Source of the DNA: Aliirhizobium wenxiniae
Lineage (GTDB): Bacteria > Pseudomonadota > Alphaproteobacteria > Rhizobiales > Rhizobiaceae
Assembly: GCF_019511445.1 (NCBI RefSeq)
Contig: NZ_JAEUAN010000023.1
Coordinates: 1 to 64,000 of the forward strand
Length of the DNA stretch: 64,000 bases
Reading direction: 5' to 3'
In this document: positions 6,857-13,897 of the stretch, piece after piece
Layout of the letters: every line of letters starts with the position of its first letter
Position numbering within the stretch: position 1 is the stretch's first letter
Translations under genes and position numbers: made by a program
The notes under the pieces: model-generated
Told to the model about the DNA's origin: nothing
What the model saw: the letters and a program-made list of their open reading frames with translations, nothing else
The model's database searches: none

Positions 6857-8335
6857 ATGCGCATTTATTTATACGGAGGACAGGCATTGCTACCAACAAC
6901 AATAGGCACGACAAGCGCAACCCTAGAAGGAACACACAATATAAACATCATCGTGGGGAGGAACGGCGCCGGAAAAAGCACCTTCTTACGCGCGCTCGAT
7001 ACTTTCCTCGGCGGGCGCTCCGATTTCAACGTCAGGTATATAAGCCCTGAGCGTGCTGGAAGCTTCATCCGGCAAGGCCACATCGTCACTAATATGGAAA
7101 GCAGCCCCACTTGGATTAAGGAGAGTCGCAGGGTAAACCAGGCGGCAGAGTTCAAAAATACATCTGCTGTTCTATTGCGTGATTTAGAGCTCCTTTACCT
7201 GAGGAAGATCTCAGACGAGGAAGCCTTAAGGCTCGATCTGGCTAGGAATTTCGAGACTGACCGGATCAGCAAGATCAATCAGTTACTCCTCAACATAACC
7301 ATGGAGAGGCGAGGCTCTGACTACGTCTTCGTCAATCAACAAGGAAGTGTGGTCCAGCCGGACCAAATTAGCAGCGGCGAATCCGAGGCGGTGTCGCTTG
7401 CCACCGAGATACTGTACTTCTTTGACTCGGTCAGACCCGATCGCACCAATATCCTTCTCGTTGACGAACCTGATGTTCATCTACATCCTGATCTTCAGGC
7501 CCGCCTTGGACGACTTATGCTCTCCTTCTTCGAGAGTAACCCAGCGCTGAGAGAAAACACCTGCATATGTATTGCTACCCACAGCACGGCGCTGGTCTGC
7601 GCTCTGGCAGGCTCAGACCACGTTGGTATCGGTACGAAGGCTTTCGATATCAATGAGGTGAAGATAGCCAGCGCGTCCAATCAGATGCGCAAACTGGCAC
7701 CGTTCTTTGGGCATCCACTCTCTCTTAGCCTAAGTGATGATGCACCTTTGATCGTTGAAGGCGACGACGATGAGCGCGTCTGGCAGCAAGCCGTACGAAC
7801 GTCTCGTGGCAAGATCCGTGTTTTTCCGATCGTCGCCGAAAGCGTCGATCAGCAAACTCACCTTGAAGAGTTTTGCATCGACTTAATGTCGACGATCTAC
7901 GACGATCCAATCTCCTTCTCAGTGAGGGACGGTGACGGCGTTGTTGGGGAACCCATTACCGATCTGGGCCAACTGAAGCGATACCGCCTCAATTGTTACG
8001 CAATCGAAAACCTTCTTCTCACAGACGAGTGCCTGGCGGTTATGAAAACAAGTTGGAGTAGTTTTCAATCTGCTGCCGCTGTTTGGCTTCATGAAAACAA
8101 GAAGCACAAGGACGTTGATGCCATCGTTGCGCTTATAGGTTCTGAAGACCGTCTGAGGCACATCAAGATAAAGGACATCCGACAGCTCATTTGCTCGATT
8201 GTCGGCGTCAAAAAGCCTTGGGAGGTAGTTGTCGGTCAAGCCATTGGGAATTTGTCTAAGCAAGAGCCAGATACAAGCCAGATGATAGTCGACTTCATAG
8301 GCATCAGTGCCCTGCAACGATTGATCTGGAGGTAG
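6857..8335 (+). CDS. AAA/ABC ATPase fused to DUF4435 TOPRIM-like domain (PARIS/OLD-like defence)
   Basis: This 492-residue protein has an ABC-type ATPase first: Walker A GRNGAGKS (34-41), signature-like SSGESEA (172-178), Walker B ILLVDEPDVHLHP (199-211) and switch His241 in IATHST. A DUF4435/TOPRIM-like half follows: LIVEGDDDERVW with Glu301, and FSVRDGDG with Asp358 and Asp360 as metal-binding acids. In PARIS, AriA (ATPase) and AriB (DUF4435 nuclease) are usually two proteins; OLD nucleases carry both functions in one chain. This gene is closest in layout to a single-chain PARIS. It stands alone between two att-like repeats, which suggests mobile anti-phage cargo. The trigger and target are unknown. 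Confidence 0.75.
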   Translation: MRIYLYGGQALLPTTIGTTSATLEGTHNINIIVGRNGAGKSTFLRALDTFLGGRSDFNVRYISPERAGSFIRQGHIVTNMESSPTWIKESRRVNQAAEFKNTSAVLLRDLELLYLRKISDEEALRLDLARNFETDRISKINQLLLNITMERRGSDYVFVNQQGSVVQPDQISSGESEAVSLATEILYFFDSVRPDRTNILLVDEPDVHLHPDLQARLGRLMLSFFESNPALRENTCICIATHSTALVCALAGSDHVGIGTKAFDINEVKIASASNQMRKLAPFFGHPLSLSLSDDAPLIVEGDDDERVWQQAVRTSRGKIRVFPIVAESVDQQTHLEEFCIDLMSTIYDDPISFSVRDGDGVVGEPITDLGQLKRYRLNCYAIENLLLTDECLAVMKTSWSSFQSAAAVWLHENKKHKDVDAIVALIGSEDRLRHIKIKDIRQLICSIVGVKKPWEVVVGQAIGNLSKQEPDTSQMIVDFIGISALQRLIWR

Positions 8336-8363
8336 TTTTGGCAGAGCAGGAGACACCCCGAGC

Positions 8364-8383
8364 TCAGCTTGGGAAGCTTCGAG
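8364..8383. repeat. 20-bp direct repeat of the att junction
   Basis: TCAGCTTGGGAAGCTTCGAG is identical at 6661-6680 and 8364-8383. Its first 15 bases are the tRNA-Gly anticodon-region core, also at 51070-51084. The last five (TCGAG) are element-side flank not found at the tRNA. The pair brackets the PARIS-like gene and looks like a second, internal att site. Confidence 0.75.
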
Positions 8384-8481
8384 GACGAACTATAGGAACT
8401 TCGTTCGTCCCGAGCCACCGACGTATTAGCTCAACACGTCGTCTAAACCCTTAGCGACCTGGCCCTCGCTGCCCAACCATC

Positions 8482-8610
8482 AAGTCGATCATGGACGCGG
8501 GAGGATGGCGCAGCGCAGCCGTTTTCCTCGGTACCTATGCCAACCCTAGAAACGCCGGCAGGGTCGTGGCCGATCGCCACAACCTCTATCTTTTCGAGAA
8601 CGATCTCTGA
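8482..8610 (+). pseudogene. C-terminal stub of a tyrosine integrase
   Basis: The plus frame reads KSIMDAGGWRSAAVFLGTYA followed by NPRNAGRVVADRHN and LYLFENDL before a TGA at 8608-8610. This matches the C terminus of phage integrases of Rhizobiales, where the GGW...LGTY segment carries the nucleophile tyrosine. Upstream the frame is interrupted (TAG at 8452), and nothing like an integrase core is present. It differs in sequence from both intact integrases in the window, so it is the remains of a third. It ends at the stop codon of the minus-strand gene beginning at 8611. Confidence 0.65.
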
Positions 8611-9060
8611 TTAGTTGGAGCCGCGTCGCTGCGCGGCCTCCATCCTCTGCAGGATCTCTTTCACGACCTGTATGTCACCGCCCTGCTTATTCTGACCGGC
8701 CTGCAGGTCCTTGATGGAAGACGTTATGGTGACCGCGGACTGCTCGGCGACCGTCACACGATAAGTGAGATTGTCGAGCTTTCGATCGAACTCATTGTCC
8801 CGCAGTTCTCCGGCGCGGATACGCTCGTTATAGCTCGCCTCGATCGCCTTTACTTCAGCAAGCCGCTCTTTGTGCAGCGTCTCATGGGCTATGCGCCATT
8901 TAAGCAAATCATCAATGTCGCGCCTGGAGTTCACCCATACCGTGACGCCACCAATCAACATCACCGCCAAGGTGATCAGCTGGATGACCGTGTTTAAATT
9001 CCACTCGAATTTTGCTGCCTTTTTGGGAACCGGTATCTGCATCTCGTCTTCTCCAGCCAT
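8611..9060 (-). CDS. Small phage membrane protein with coiled coil
   Basis: This 149-residue protein has one hydrophobic segment (about residues 25-44, TVIQLITLAVMLIGGVTVWV) after a basic N terminus. A long charged helical region follows (LLKWRIAHETLHKERLAEVK and onward), predicted coiled coil. It is at the distal end of the late region, near the lysis genes. Proteins of this plan next to phage lysis genes are often holin-like or tail-associated, but no specific family is clear. Its stop abuts the integrase stub. Confidence 0.65.
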   Translation of the reverse strand: MAGEDEMQIPVPKKAAKFEWNLNTVIQLITLAVMLIGGVTVWVNSRRDIDDLLKWRIAHETLHKERLAEVKAIEASYNERIRAGELRDNEFDRKLDNLTYRVTVAEQSAVTITSSIKDLQAGQNKQGGDIQVVKEILQRMEAAQRRGSN

Positions 9061-9143
9061 CAGTCCCCTTGCCCTTCAATTCTCGGTATGCTTTTCAATG
9101 CTGAAAGCCCCGCCGGACAGGCGAGGCGTAGGTTTGGATAACG

Positions 9144-9377
9144 ATGCCGGACAATTCAACGTGGGCAGGCATGCTTGCCTTGAACCTGACCTTCCACGTC
9201 TACTGCTCCCCATGCGAGCGGAGCGTGGAAATCGACATGCGAAAGATGCCTCCCGAGGGGAAGGCTATCGGAGCAACATTCCGCTGCAGCCAATGCGGCA
9301 AGATCGGATCAAACGTGGTAAGCCACCAAAGCGCCAACAGATCATATCCTGGCGCCAAGACGAAGCCCCGCCTTTGA
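9144..9377 (+). CDS. Small zinc-ribbon protein
   Basis: This is a 77-residue protein with two CxxC knuckles: YCSPC near residue 22 and RCSQCGK near residue 50. That is enough to bind one zinc ion. The N terminus MPDNSTWAGMLALNLTFHVY has no signal-peptide character. Small zinc-ribbon genes like this are common as unassigned cargo in rhizobial prophages. It is on the opposite strand to its neighbours and probably has its own promoter. The function is unknown. Confidence 0.6.
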   Translation: MPDNSTWAGMLALNLTFHVYCSPCERSVEIDMRKMPPEGKAIGATFRCSQCGKIGSNVVSHQSANRSYPGAKTKPRL

Positions 9378-9412
9378 TGTCAGGGCGGTGGCGGCACATA
9401 CCGCGATTGCCC

Positions 9413-9622
9413 CTAGCTTCGGTCGGACTCGGAATGCAGCGTTTTGGACAGTCTCATGATGTAGTCATCTGCCGCATCTGCAACTGCTGTAGCAGCTTGC
9501 ATGTGCGTCCAGCCATTCTCAACAAGCTGGTCTATGATTTTGGTCACGCCGACCTGTACTTCGAACTGCTTTTCTTTTGTTAGACTGGCAAGCAATCCAG
9601 ACGGCCCGTTCTCTGATCCCAC
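9413..9622 (-). CDS. Small hypothetical protein
   Basis: This 69-residue acidic, helical protein starts at a GTG preceded by GGAG at a good distance. It reads GSENGPSGLLASLTKEKQFE and later ENGWTHMQAATAVADAADDY. No family is recognised. The plus-strand frame across it is longer but has poor composition, so the minus-strand reading is preferred. Confidence 0.5.
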   Translation of the reverse strand: MGSENGPSGLLASLTKEKQFEVQVGVTKIIDQLVENGWTHMQAATAVADAADDYIMRLSKTLHSESDRS

Positions 9623-9995
9623 TGCTTACTCCATCGGTGATGTTCCTTACAGCTAGGCTTACACGGTGAAGACCGCGCTTCAAGGTGCGCGGTCAGAGAG
9701 AAGGCCTTTTGATGTCAAGGCGTCGCCCTGTCGTGCGATGCGCACTCTCCGGCCGTCCAAGTCTTCGATATCAAGGCGAGTGCTGATGCCGCCTCGATTT
9801 CTGGTGGAAATTAGTGTTGTGCTTCCCCATGTCTTACTGCACAGGGCCGTGGCGGGATGATCAATCCGAGTCGGACCTTGTATGGAAACCTATTCGTAAG
9901 GCGCTGATGATAAATTTGATACGTCTTGAATTGACTTAGAACGCAACTTGTATCGTATAGAGTTGACATATTCGGTGGATCACCGGGAGTAGATG
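9623..9995. promoter_or_regulatory. Gene-free stretch with a hairpin and a promoter candidate
   Basis: I see no supported gene here. GACCGCGC (9671-9678) and GCGCGGTC (9687-9694) form a hairpin. TTGACT at 9931-9936 with CGTATA at 9954-9959 (17-bp spacer) is a plausible sigma-70-type promoter for the three-gene operon starting at 9996. GGGAG at 9985-9989 is its ribosome binding site. Confidence 0.4.
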
Positions 9996-10235
9996 ATGAG
10001 TGACGACGAACCAAGTAATCGGCCTGCGAAAAAGAATGCTACGCTTTTCCCTTTCGGATTTGGGATCCAGCGTATCGACGATAGCATTCTGGTCATCGAT
10101 TTCCTCGACGCTGATACCGACGACACTTCTGGACGAGTGATATCCTCGATCGCCATGCCGCGACGGAGAGCGGAACTACTCGCTCGGGCCATTCTTGAGA
10201 TTGACGATGAAGTTGAGCAATCTGTACAGAACTAA
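9996..10235 (+). CDS. Unknown small protein, gene 1 of three-gene operon
   Basis: This is a 79-residue acidic protein (SDDEPSNRPAKKNATLFPFG onward, ending EIDDEVEQSVQN). The ATG at 9996 lies 6 bp after GGGAG; the ATG three bases earlier is too close. The middle ...IQRIDDSILVIDFLDA then SSIAMPRRRAELLARAIL suggests a beta strand pair and a helix. No family is recognised. The next gene begins 29 bp before its stop. Confidence 0.6.
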   Translation: MSDDEPSNRPAKKNATLFPFGFGIQRIDDSILVIDFLDADTDDTSGRVISSIAMPRRRAELLARAILEIDDEVEQSVQN

Positions 10236-10827
10236 AGATCAAGCAAAGATCAAAAAACATTACGACCTAGTTTCTAAGAGACTGGAGTTACTGTCTCGCG
10301 AAACAAAATCATCGTACTTCTACGGTGAGCGTAGCCGCTACGCTTACGTCAAGAACAGCCGCCGAATTGACGCTGCTTCGTGGTGCGCGCTTGTTGATGG
10401 CTTAGACATTGATTTCTCTTTTCAAAGTCAATTCCTCGATCATTTGGAGCCAAATGAAAGCGCGTTCTCTGAGTACAGCGATCTCGTCAGTAGGTTGATA
10501 TCGGCAATCCGTGACTACATCGAACATAAGGCTGAAGTCGCAAGTGCCCTTCCAGTGTCTGAGGCCGCAGCTCGCAATTATTTTTACTTGATCCCAGTTC
10601 TGTTTAGGCGAGCGCATGAAATTACGATTGACGCTGATACTGGCTTTGTGTCGGTAGCGCTTCTGTGCAGCGACGACAGCGTCATGACAGCACTCATTAC
10701 GGGTCGCGGTGATATACACTATTCTTATGTTGGCCGCGGCACAAAGATCGTCAAAATTTCGGGTGTCGCCAAGATAAAGCACTCGAGAGATTTTGGCAGA
10801 TTTGAAAGAGTACTGAGGATGCTATGA
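10207..10827 (+). CDS. Unknown protein, gene 2 of three-gene operon
   Basis: This 206-residue protein (KLSNLYRTKDQAKIKKHYDL at the start) has no signal peptide or membrane span. The N-terminal half is helical; the C-terminal half (ITIDADTGFVSVALLCSDDS onward) looks like a mixed sheet domain. The start overlaps gene 1 and the stop overlaps gene 3 (ATGA), so all three are probably co-translated. It is read against the phage late genes, as expected for a gene expressed in the lysogen. No homology is recognised. Confidence 0.65.
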   Translation: MKLSNLYRTKDQAKIKKHYDLVSKRLELLSRETKSSYFYGERSRYAYVKNSRRIDAASWCALVDGLDIDFSFQSQFLDHLEPNESAFSEYSDLVSRLISAIRDYIEHKAEVASALPVSEAAARNYFYLIPVLFRRAHEITIDADTGFVSVALLCSDDSVMTALITGRGDIHYSYVGRGTKIVKISGVAKIKHSRDFGRFERVLRML

Positions 10828-11288
10828 GCGAAGCGATCGTAGTGGCTATCAGCTCTGGCACGGCTTCCAGATACATTAAACCTGCTTGGTTAGGTGAGGC
10901 TGGCGATATACAGCCCATCGCATTCGATTTAAGAGATTGTGCGCCTCCCGAAACGTACGTCTCGTTCTTCCTGACTCAAGGAAATGATGAGGAGGAGCAC
11001 TTTGAAGTTGCCTTCGCTTTGATCCGTCGACGCATTCGGATCAAAAGTGGCGCGGTAATATTGATGGATATTGCTGAATGCCTCGAAGAGGTCAACGATG
11101 AAGATCAACCGATCATTTCCTTCCGTGACCAAAAGCTTCCGCATTGCGGTCTATTTTACCACACCCCAGACCTGACGAAGATAACTGAGGCGAAAACAAC
11201 GCTTTGTTTTCTTGCTAGGGAAAGGATAAGACACGCGCCGTCAGATGACGATGGCGCCAACCTTATCTGTGGGATTAGTGGGCAGTGA
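10824..11288 (+). CDS. Unknown protein, gene 3 of three-gene operon
   Basis: This is a 154-residue protein starting SEAIVVAISSGTASRYIKPA. It is acidic in the middle (EEVNDEDQP) and has no recognisable catalytic motif or membrane span. It overlaps gene 2 by four bases (ATGA). It ends 49 bp from the convergent outer spanin gene. The set could be a lysogen-expressed moron such as a superinfection or abortive-infection module, but this rests only on position and coupling. Confidence 0.65.
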   Translation: MSEAIVVAISSGTASRYIKPAWLGEAGDIQPIAFDLRDCAPPETYVSFFLTQGNDEEEHFEVAFALIRRRIRIKSGAVILMDIAECLEEVNDEDQPIISFRDQKLPHCGLFYHTPDLTKITEAKTTLCFLARERIRHAPSDDDGANLICGISGQ

Positions 11289-11337
11289 GTGGTGGTCTTC
11301 GTAACTGACTTTCGCCGCGCATCGTTCAGTTGAGCAG

Positions 11338-11589
11338 TTAATGTCGGGGCGAGACCTGATGCCGCCCGCATTCATCCGTCCGATAAACCCCACCTGCGCA
11401 AAGCCGCACGACTGTCCTATCGATCCTCCGCTGATCAGCATCAGTCGCACCATGAGCGCCGATCAGGTCAATTCCGACCACTCGGCGCAGACCTTCCACA
11501 TTTCCCGGTCCGGAAATCCCACACCCGACCAGCATCGCGGCAGGCATCATAATCAAGAGCGCTTTCGTCAGCGCGTCGAGCCGCTTCAT
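11338..11589 (-). CDS. Outer-membrane spanin (Rz1-like lipoprotein)
   Basis: This 83-residue protein has a lipoprotein signal: basic MKRLDALTK, a hydrophobic stretch, and the lipobox LVGC at about residues 20-23 in MMPAAMLVGCG. It begins inside the inner-spanin gene in another frame and extends past its end, the classic overlapping Rz/Rz1 arrangement. The lipoprotein would sit in the outer membrane and join the inner spanin to fuse the membranes at lysis. The in-frame start further upstream lacks this signal. Confidence 0.65.
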   Translation of the reverse strand: MKRLDALTKALLIMMPAAMLVGCGISGPGNVEGLRRVVGIDLIGAHGATDADQRRIDRTVVRLCAGGVYRTDECGRHQVSPRH

Positions 11590-11710
11590 TGTTCTGCCTT
11601 TCGATTGAGTTGGAGACGCCTTGACCGCCTGCTCGGTAGATCCACAGCGCAACAGCAAGGATGGCGGCGGCCAGGAGGAACACACCGACGATGCGAATGG
11701 AGCTGGACAT
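11468..11710 (-). CDS. Inner-membrane spanin (Rz-like)
   Basis: This 80-residue protein has an N-terminal membrane anchor (SSSIRIVGVFLLAAAILAVA) and a periplasmic helical part (NSIERQNNEAARRADESALD) with two cysteines near the end. Its ATG overlaps the endolysin stop (ATGA), so it belongs to the lysis operon. Together with the overlapping lipoprotein gene it is best read as the Rz-type inner spanin, though it is shorter than lambda Rz. Confidence 0.65.
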   Translation of the reverse strand: MSSSIRIVGVFLLAAAILAVALWIYRAGGQGVSNSIERQNNEAARRADESALDYDACRDAGRVWDFRTGKCGRSAPSGRN

Positions 11711-12588
11711 CACCCCACCTCCGCTTTGATCTCGCGGACTGCCGCGACGATCTGGGTGCGCAGAAGGACGAAGAGCAGGAGCACGACCACCAGCACGACG
11801 CCACCGGCGACCACGGCTTGCCAGTCCATCCCGGTCAGCCAACCGAGGCCCAGCGTGCTGAGACCGCCGCCGCCCGTCAGCCAGGTCAGCAGGTTGGATT
11901 TCTCCTTCACCTTCTCCTCGACCTTGACCGGAACGACAGGCTTCTCGACCTCGACAGGTATCTCGACGAGACGCTGTTCAGTCACGATAACCTTGTCAGC
12001 GGCCGGGATTTCGTCTGCCAGCGCCGCCTTCAGCTCCCGCTCGACGTTGATCCGCTTGGCGCTGCCCCAGTCCGGAGTGCCCTTCGCGGTCACGCGGGTG
12101 TATTCCGTCATGGCGCCGGCATTCGACCACTTGCCGTCGAAGAACAGGTCGCGCTCCTTCTGGCGCCGAGGCACGATCTCCTTTGGCTTCGAGTAGTTCA
12201 TGAAGGCTTTGCGCGCTTCGGCCAGCTTGCCCTGCTTGAACAGCTTTACCCACGAGGCAGAACCGATCTTGCCGGTATTCCAGTGGAAGGAAAGCGCGGC
12301 CGCGAACTGCGCCTTCGTCAGGGGCACACCAGCAAACGCCTTGCGGACAGCATCGGCATAATTGTCGAGTGCCCAGACGTAGACGCGGAGGCAGTGCTCA
12401 AGCGACTGAGGCTTGCCGATGTAGCGCTCGACCAAATGGCCGGTAGCCGATGTGAGGCCCACGGACCAGGTCCAGATATTCTTGCTGTCCTTGTAGGCCT
12501 GAAGGATGATTGCCTCGTGGCTGGCAACCTCCATAGCGACGTCATAGTCAACGACCATCGCCGAGCCGGATGGCACGTTCTTGTCCAT
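11710..12588 (-). CDS. Endolysin: GH24-type lysozyme with C-terminal membrane region
   Basis: This 292-residue protein has an N-terminal muramidase domain. EAIILQAYKDSKNIWTWSVG followed by LT carries the E-8-D-5-T spacing of glycoside hydrolase 24 catalytic residues. LTKAQFAAALSFHWNTGKIG is the conserved lysozyme helix region. The C-terminal third has a valine/proline/lysine linker and then two hydrophobic segments (about 240-255 and 258-280), unusual for a lysozyme. These suggest membrane tethering or a fused holin-like element. It cleaves peptidoglycan at the end of the lytic cycle. Confidence 0.85.
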   Translation of the reverse strand: MDKNVPSGSAMVVDYDVAMEVASHEAIILQAYKDSKNIWTWSVGLTSATGHLVERYIGKPQSLEHCLRVYVWALDNYADAVRKAFAGVPLTKAQFAAALSFHWNTGKIGSASWVKLFKQGKLAEARKAFMNYSKPKEIVPRRQKERDLFFDGKWSNAGAMTEYTRVTAKGTPDWGSAKRINVERELKAALADEIPAADKVIVTEQRLVEIPVEVEKPVVPVKVEEKVKEKSNLLTWLTGGGGLSTLGLGWLTGMDWQAVVAGGVVLVVVLLLFVLLRTQIVAAVREIKAEVG

Positions 12589-12702
12589 TGATATCTCCGA
12601 TGTTGATGATCTCAGGTCAGAGCCTGACGGCTTATGTTTTGACGTTTTGGCCGTCAGGGGATAAAAGCCCTTCGGCTCGTCGGTCCCAAAAGAGCAACCG
12701 AG
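12589..12702. promoter_or_regulatory. Divergent promoter region, lysis genes versus permease cargo
   Basis: This 114-bp region between divergent genes holds a spaced dyad, CCTGACGG near 12621 and CCGTCAGG near 12650. A short AGCC-CTTC-GGCT hairpin follows near 12668. These are candidate regulatory or terminating elements for the plus-strand cargo gene. Confidence 0.35.
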
Positions 12703-13473
12703 ATGTATTATCTAACGACGCACTTTCGAATCGTATCTGCTTTCGTCATCCGCGAGGTGGCTACGCGCTACGGCAGAAGCCCGGGCGGCTACGTTTGGGC
12801 CTTCCTTGAGCCGATTGCTTTCATCACGATTATGTCTCTGCTGATGTCCGCGATCGGGCGAGTGCCGCCTGTAGGCGAGAGCTTCACGCTGTTTTATGCG
12901 ACCGGTTATCTCGCCTTCAGCATGTACAAGGCTATGGAGAGCTATCTCGTATCGGCAGTCAGCGCCAACAAGAGCCTTTTAGGCTATCCGAATGTCTCTG
13001 CATTTGATGCAGTTGTCGGCAGGCTTCTACTGCAGATCGGCACAGCCACTGTTGTTGCCGCTGTCATCATCGGCGGGATTATGGTGACGCTCAGACACCC
13101 ACCGTCGATAGATTGGGTGAAAATTATCGAAGCAACGTCTCTGGCTTGGATCCTCGCCATAGGCATGGCACTCGGCAACATCACCCTGTTCTTCTACTTT
13201 CCGATCTACAAGAAGGTGTATGAGACAGTGACGCGCCCTCTATTCCTTCTCTCAGGCGTGTTCTTGATGCCGACGCACCTACCCCATCCTTTCCGCGAAT
13301 GGATGCTACTCAACCCCGTCACGCACATAGTTATTCTTTTCCGCGAGGGCTTTTATGGCGGCGCGGGGCTGGATGGTCTCGATATGAATTATCTCATAGC
13401 AACGTCCACAACGATCCTATTCGTCGGGATGTTTATCTTCACATACTGGCCGGTAGCGCGCCTTAGAGACTGA
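12703..13473 (+). CDS. ABC-2 type permease, polysaccharide-export-like (KpsM family)
   Basis: This 256-residue integral membrane protein has about six hydrophobic segments. Its conserved opening FVIREVATRYGRSPGGYVWA is typical of capsule and lipopolysaccharide O-antigen export permeases of the ABC-2 family. These proteins pair with an ATPase (KpsT type) to move polysaccharide across the inner membrane. No ATPase gene is nearby, so it would need a host partner or act by interfering with one. It is read opposite to the late genes and sits in the cargo zone, as lysogenic-conversion genes do. Confidence 0.8.
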   Translation: MYYLTTHFRIVSAFVIREVATRYGRSPGGYVWAFLEPIAFITIMSLLMSAIGRVPPVGESFTLFYATGYLAFSMYKAMESYLVSAVSANKSLLGYPNVSAFDAVVGRLLLQIGTATVVAAVIIGGIMVTLRHPPSIDWVKIIEATSLAWILAIGMALGNITLFFYFPIYKKVYETVTRPLFLLSGVFLMPTHLPHPFREWMLLNPVTHIVILFREGFYGGAGLDGLDMNYLIATSTTILFVGMFIFTYWPVARLRD

Positions 13474-13484
13474 TAGGACACTTC

Positions 13485-13895
13485 ATGTCGGCTGTAAAAG
13501 ACACCTACATCGCACTTCGCTCAGCTACTGAAGGATCGCGCGATCTTGACATTATGATCGCGGAACTGATCGGCTGGGAGCGCAGAACTCTTAGGATAAC
13601 CGACACAGCAACCGGATCTGTTCGAGAGCGTCCGCAATGGATGAAGCCCGGCACACACGAGCCAACCAAGGTTCCTCTCTACACCTCAGACCTGGATGAC
13701 ACGATGATCCTAGCTGAATCCGTCGCCGATGGGGACAGGATAGCATTTAGCTGGGAAGCCGACGAAGCACACGCGACAGTCAGCCGCAGCGGGCGCATCT
13801 CCAAGGCTCCAACTCTTGAATTAGCGATATGCGTCGCGTCCGTATTGGCAATCGCCGCGCAAGAGGTCGAGAAGGATCAGTCAGAGAGCACCTGA
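13485..13895 (+). CDS. Phage small protein (ABA-sandwich-like, hypothetical)
   Basis: This 136-residue protein starts 11 bp after the permease with AGGA upstream of its ATG. It has LIGWERRTLRITDT near the start and the pattern YTSDLDDTMILAESV in the middle. That resembles the 'phage ABA sandwich' family often annotated in phage genomes of alphaproteobacteria; the assignment is tentative. The end is acidic and converges on the glycosyltransferase gene with a 2-bp gap. Confidence 0.6.
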   Translation: MSAVKDTYIALRSATEGSRDLDIMIAELIGWERRTLRITDTATGSVRERPQWMKPGTHEPTKVPLYTSDLDDTMILAESVADGDRIAFSWEADEAHATVSRSGRISKAPTLELAICVASVLAIAAQEVEKDQSEST

Positions 13896-13897
13896 CT

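Noticed and set aside
11341..12591. 416-codon plus-strand frame opposite the endolysin
   Set aside because: It is antisense to a gene with clear GH24 catalytic spacing and to the spanins. Its composition is rich in R, H and D with no domain.
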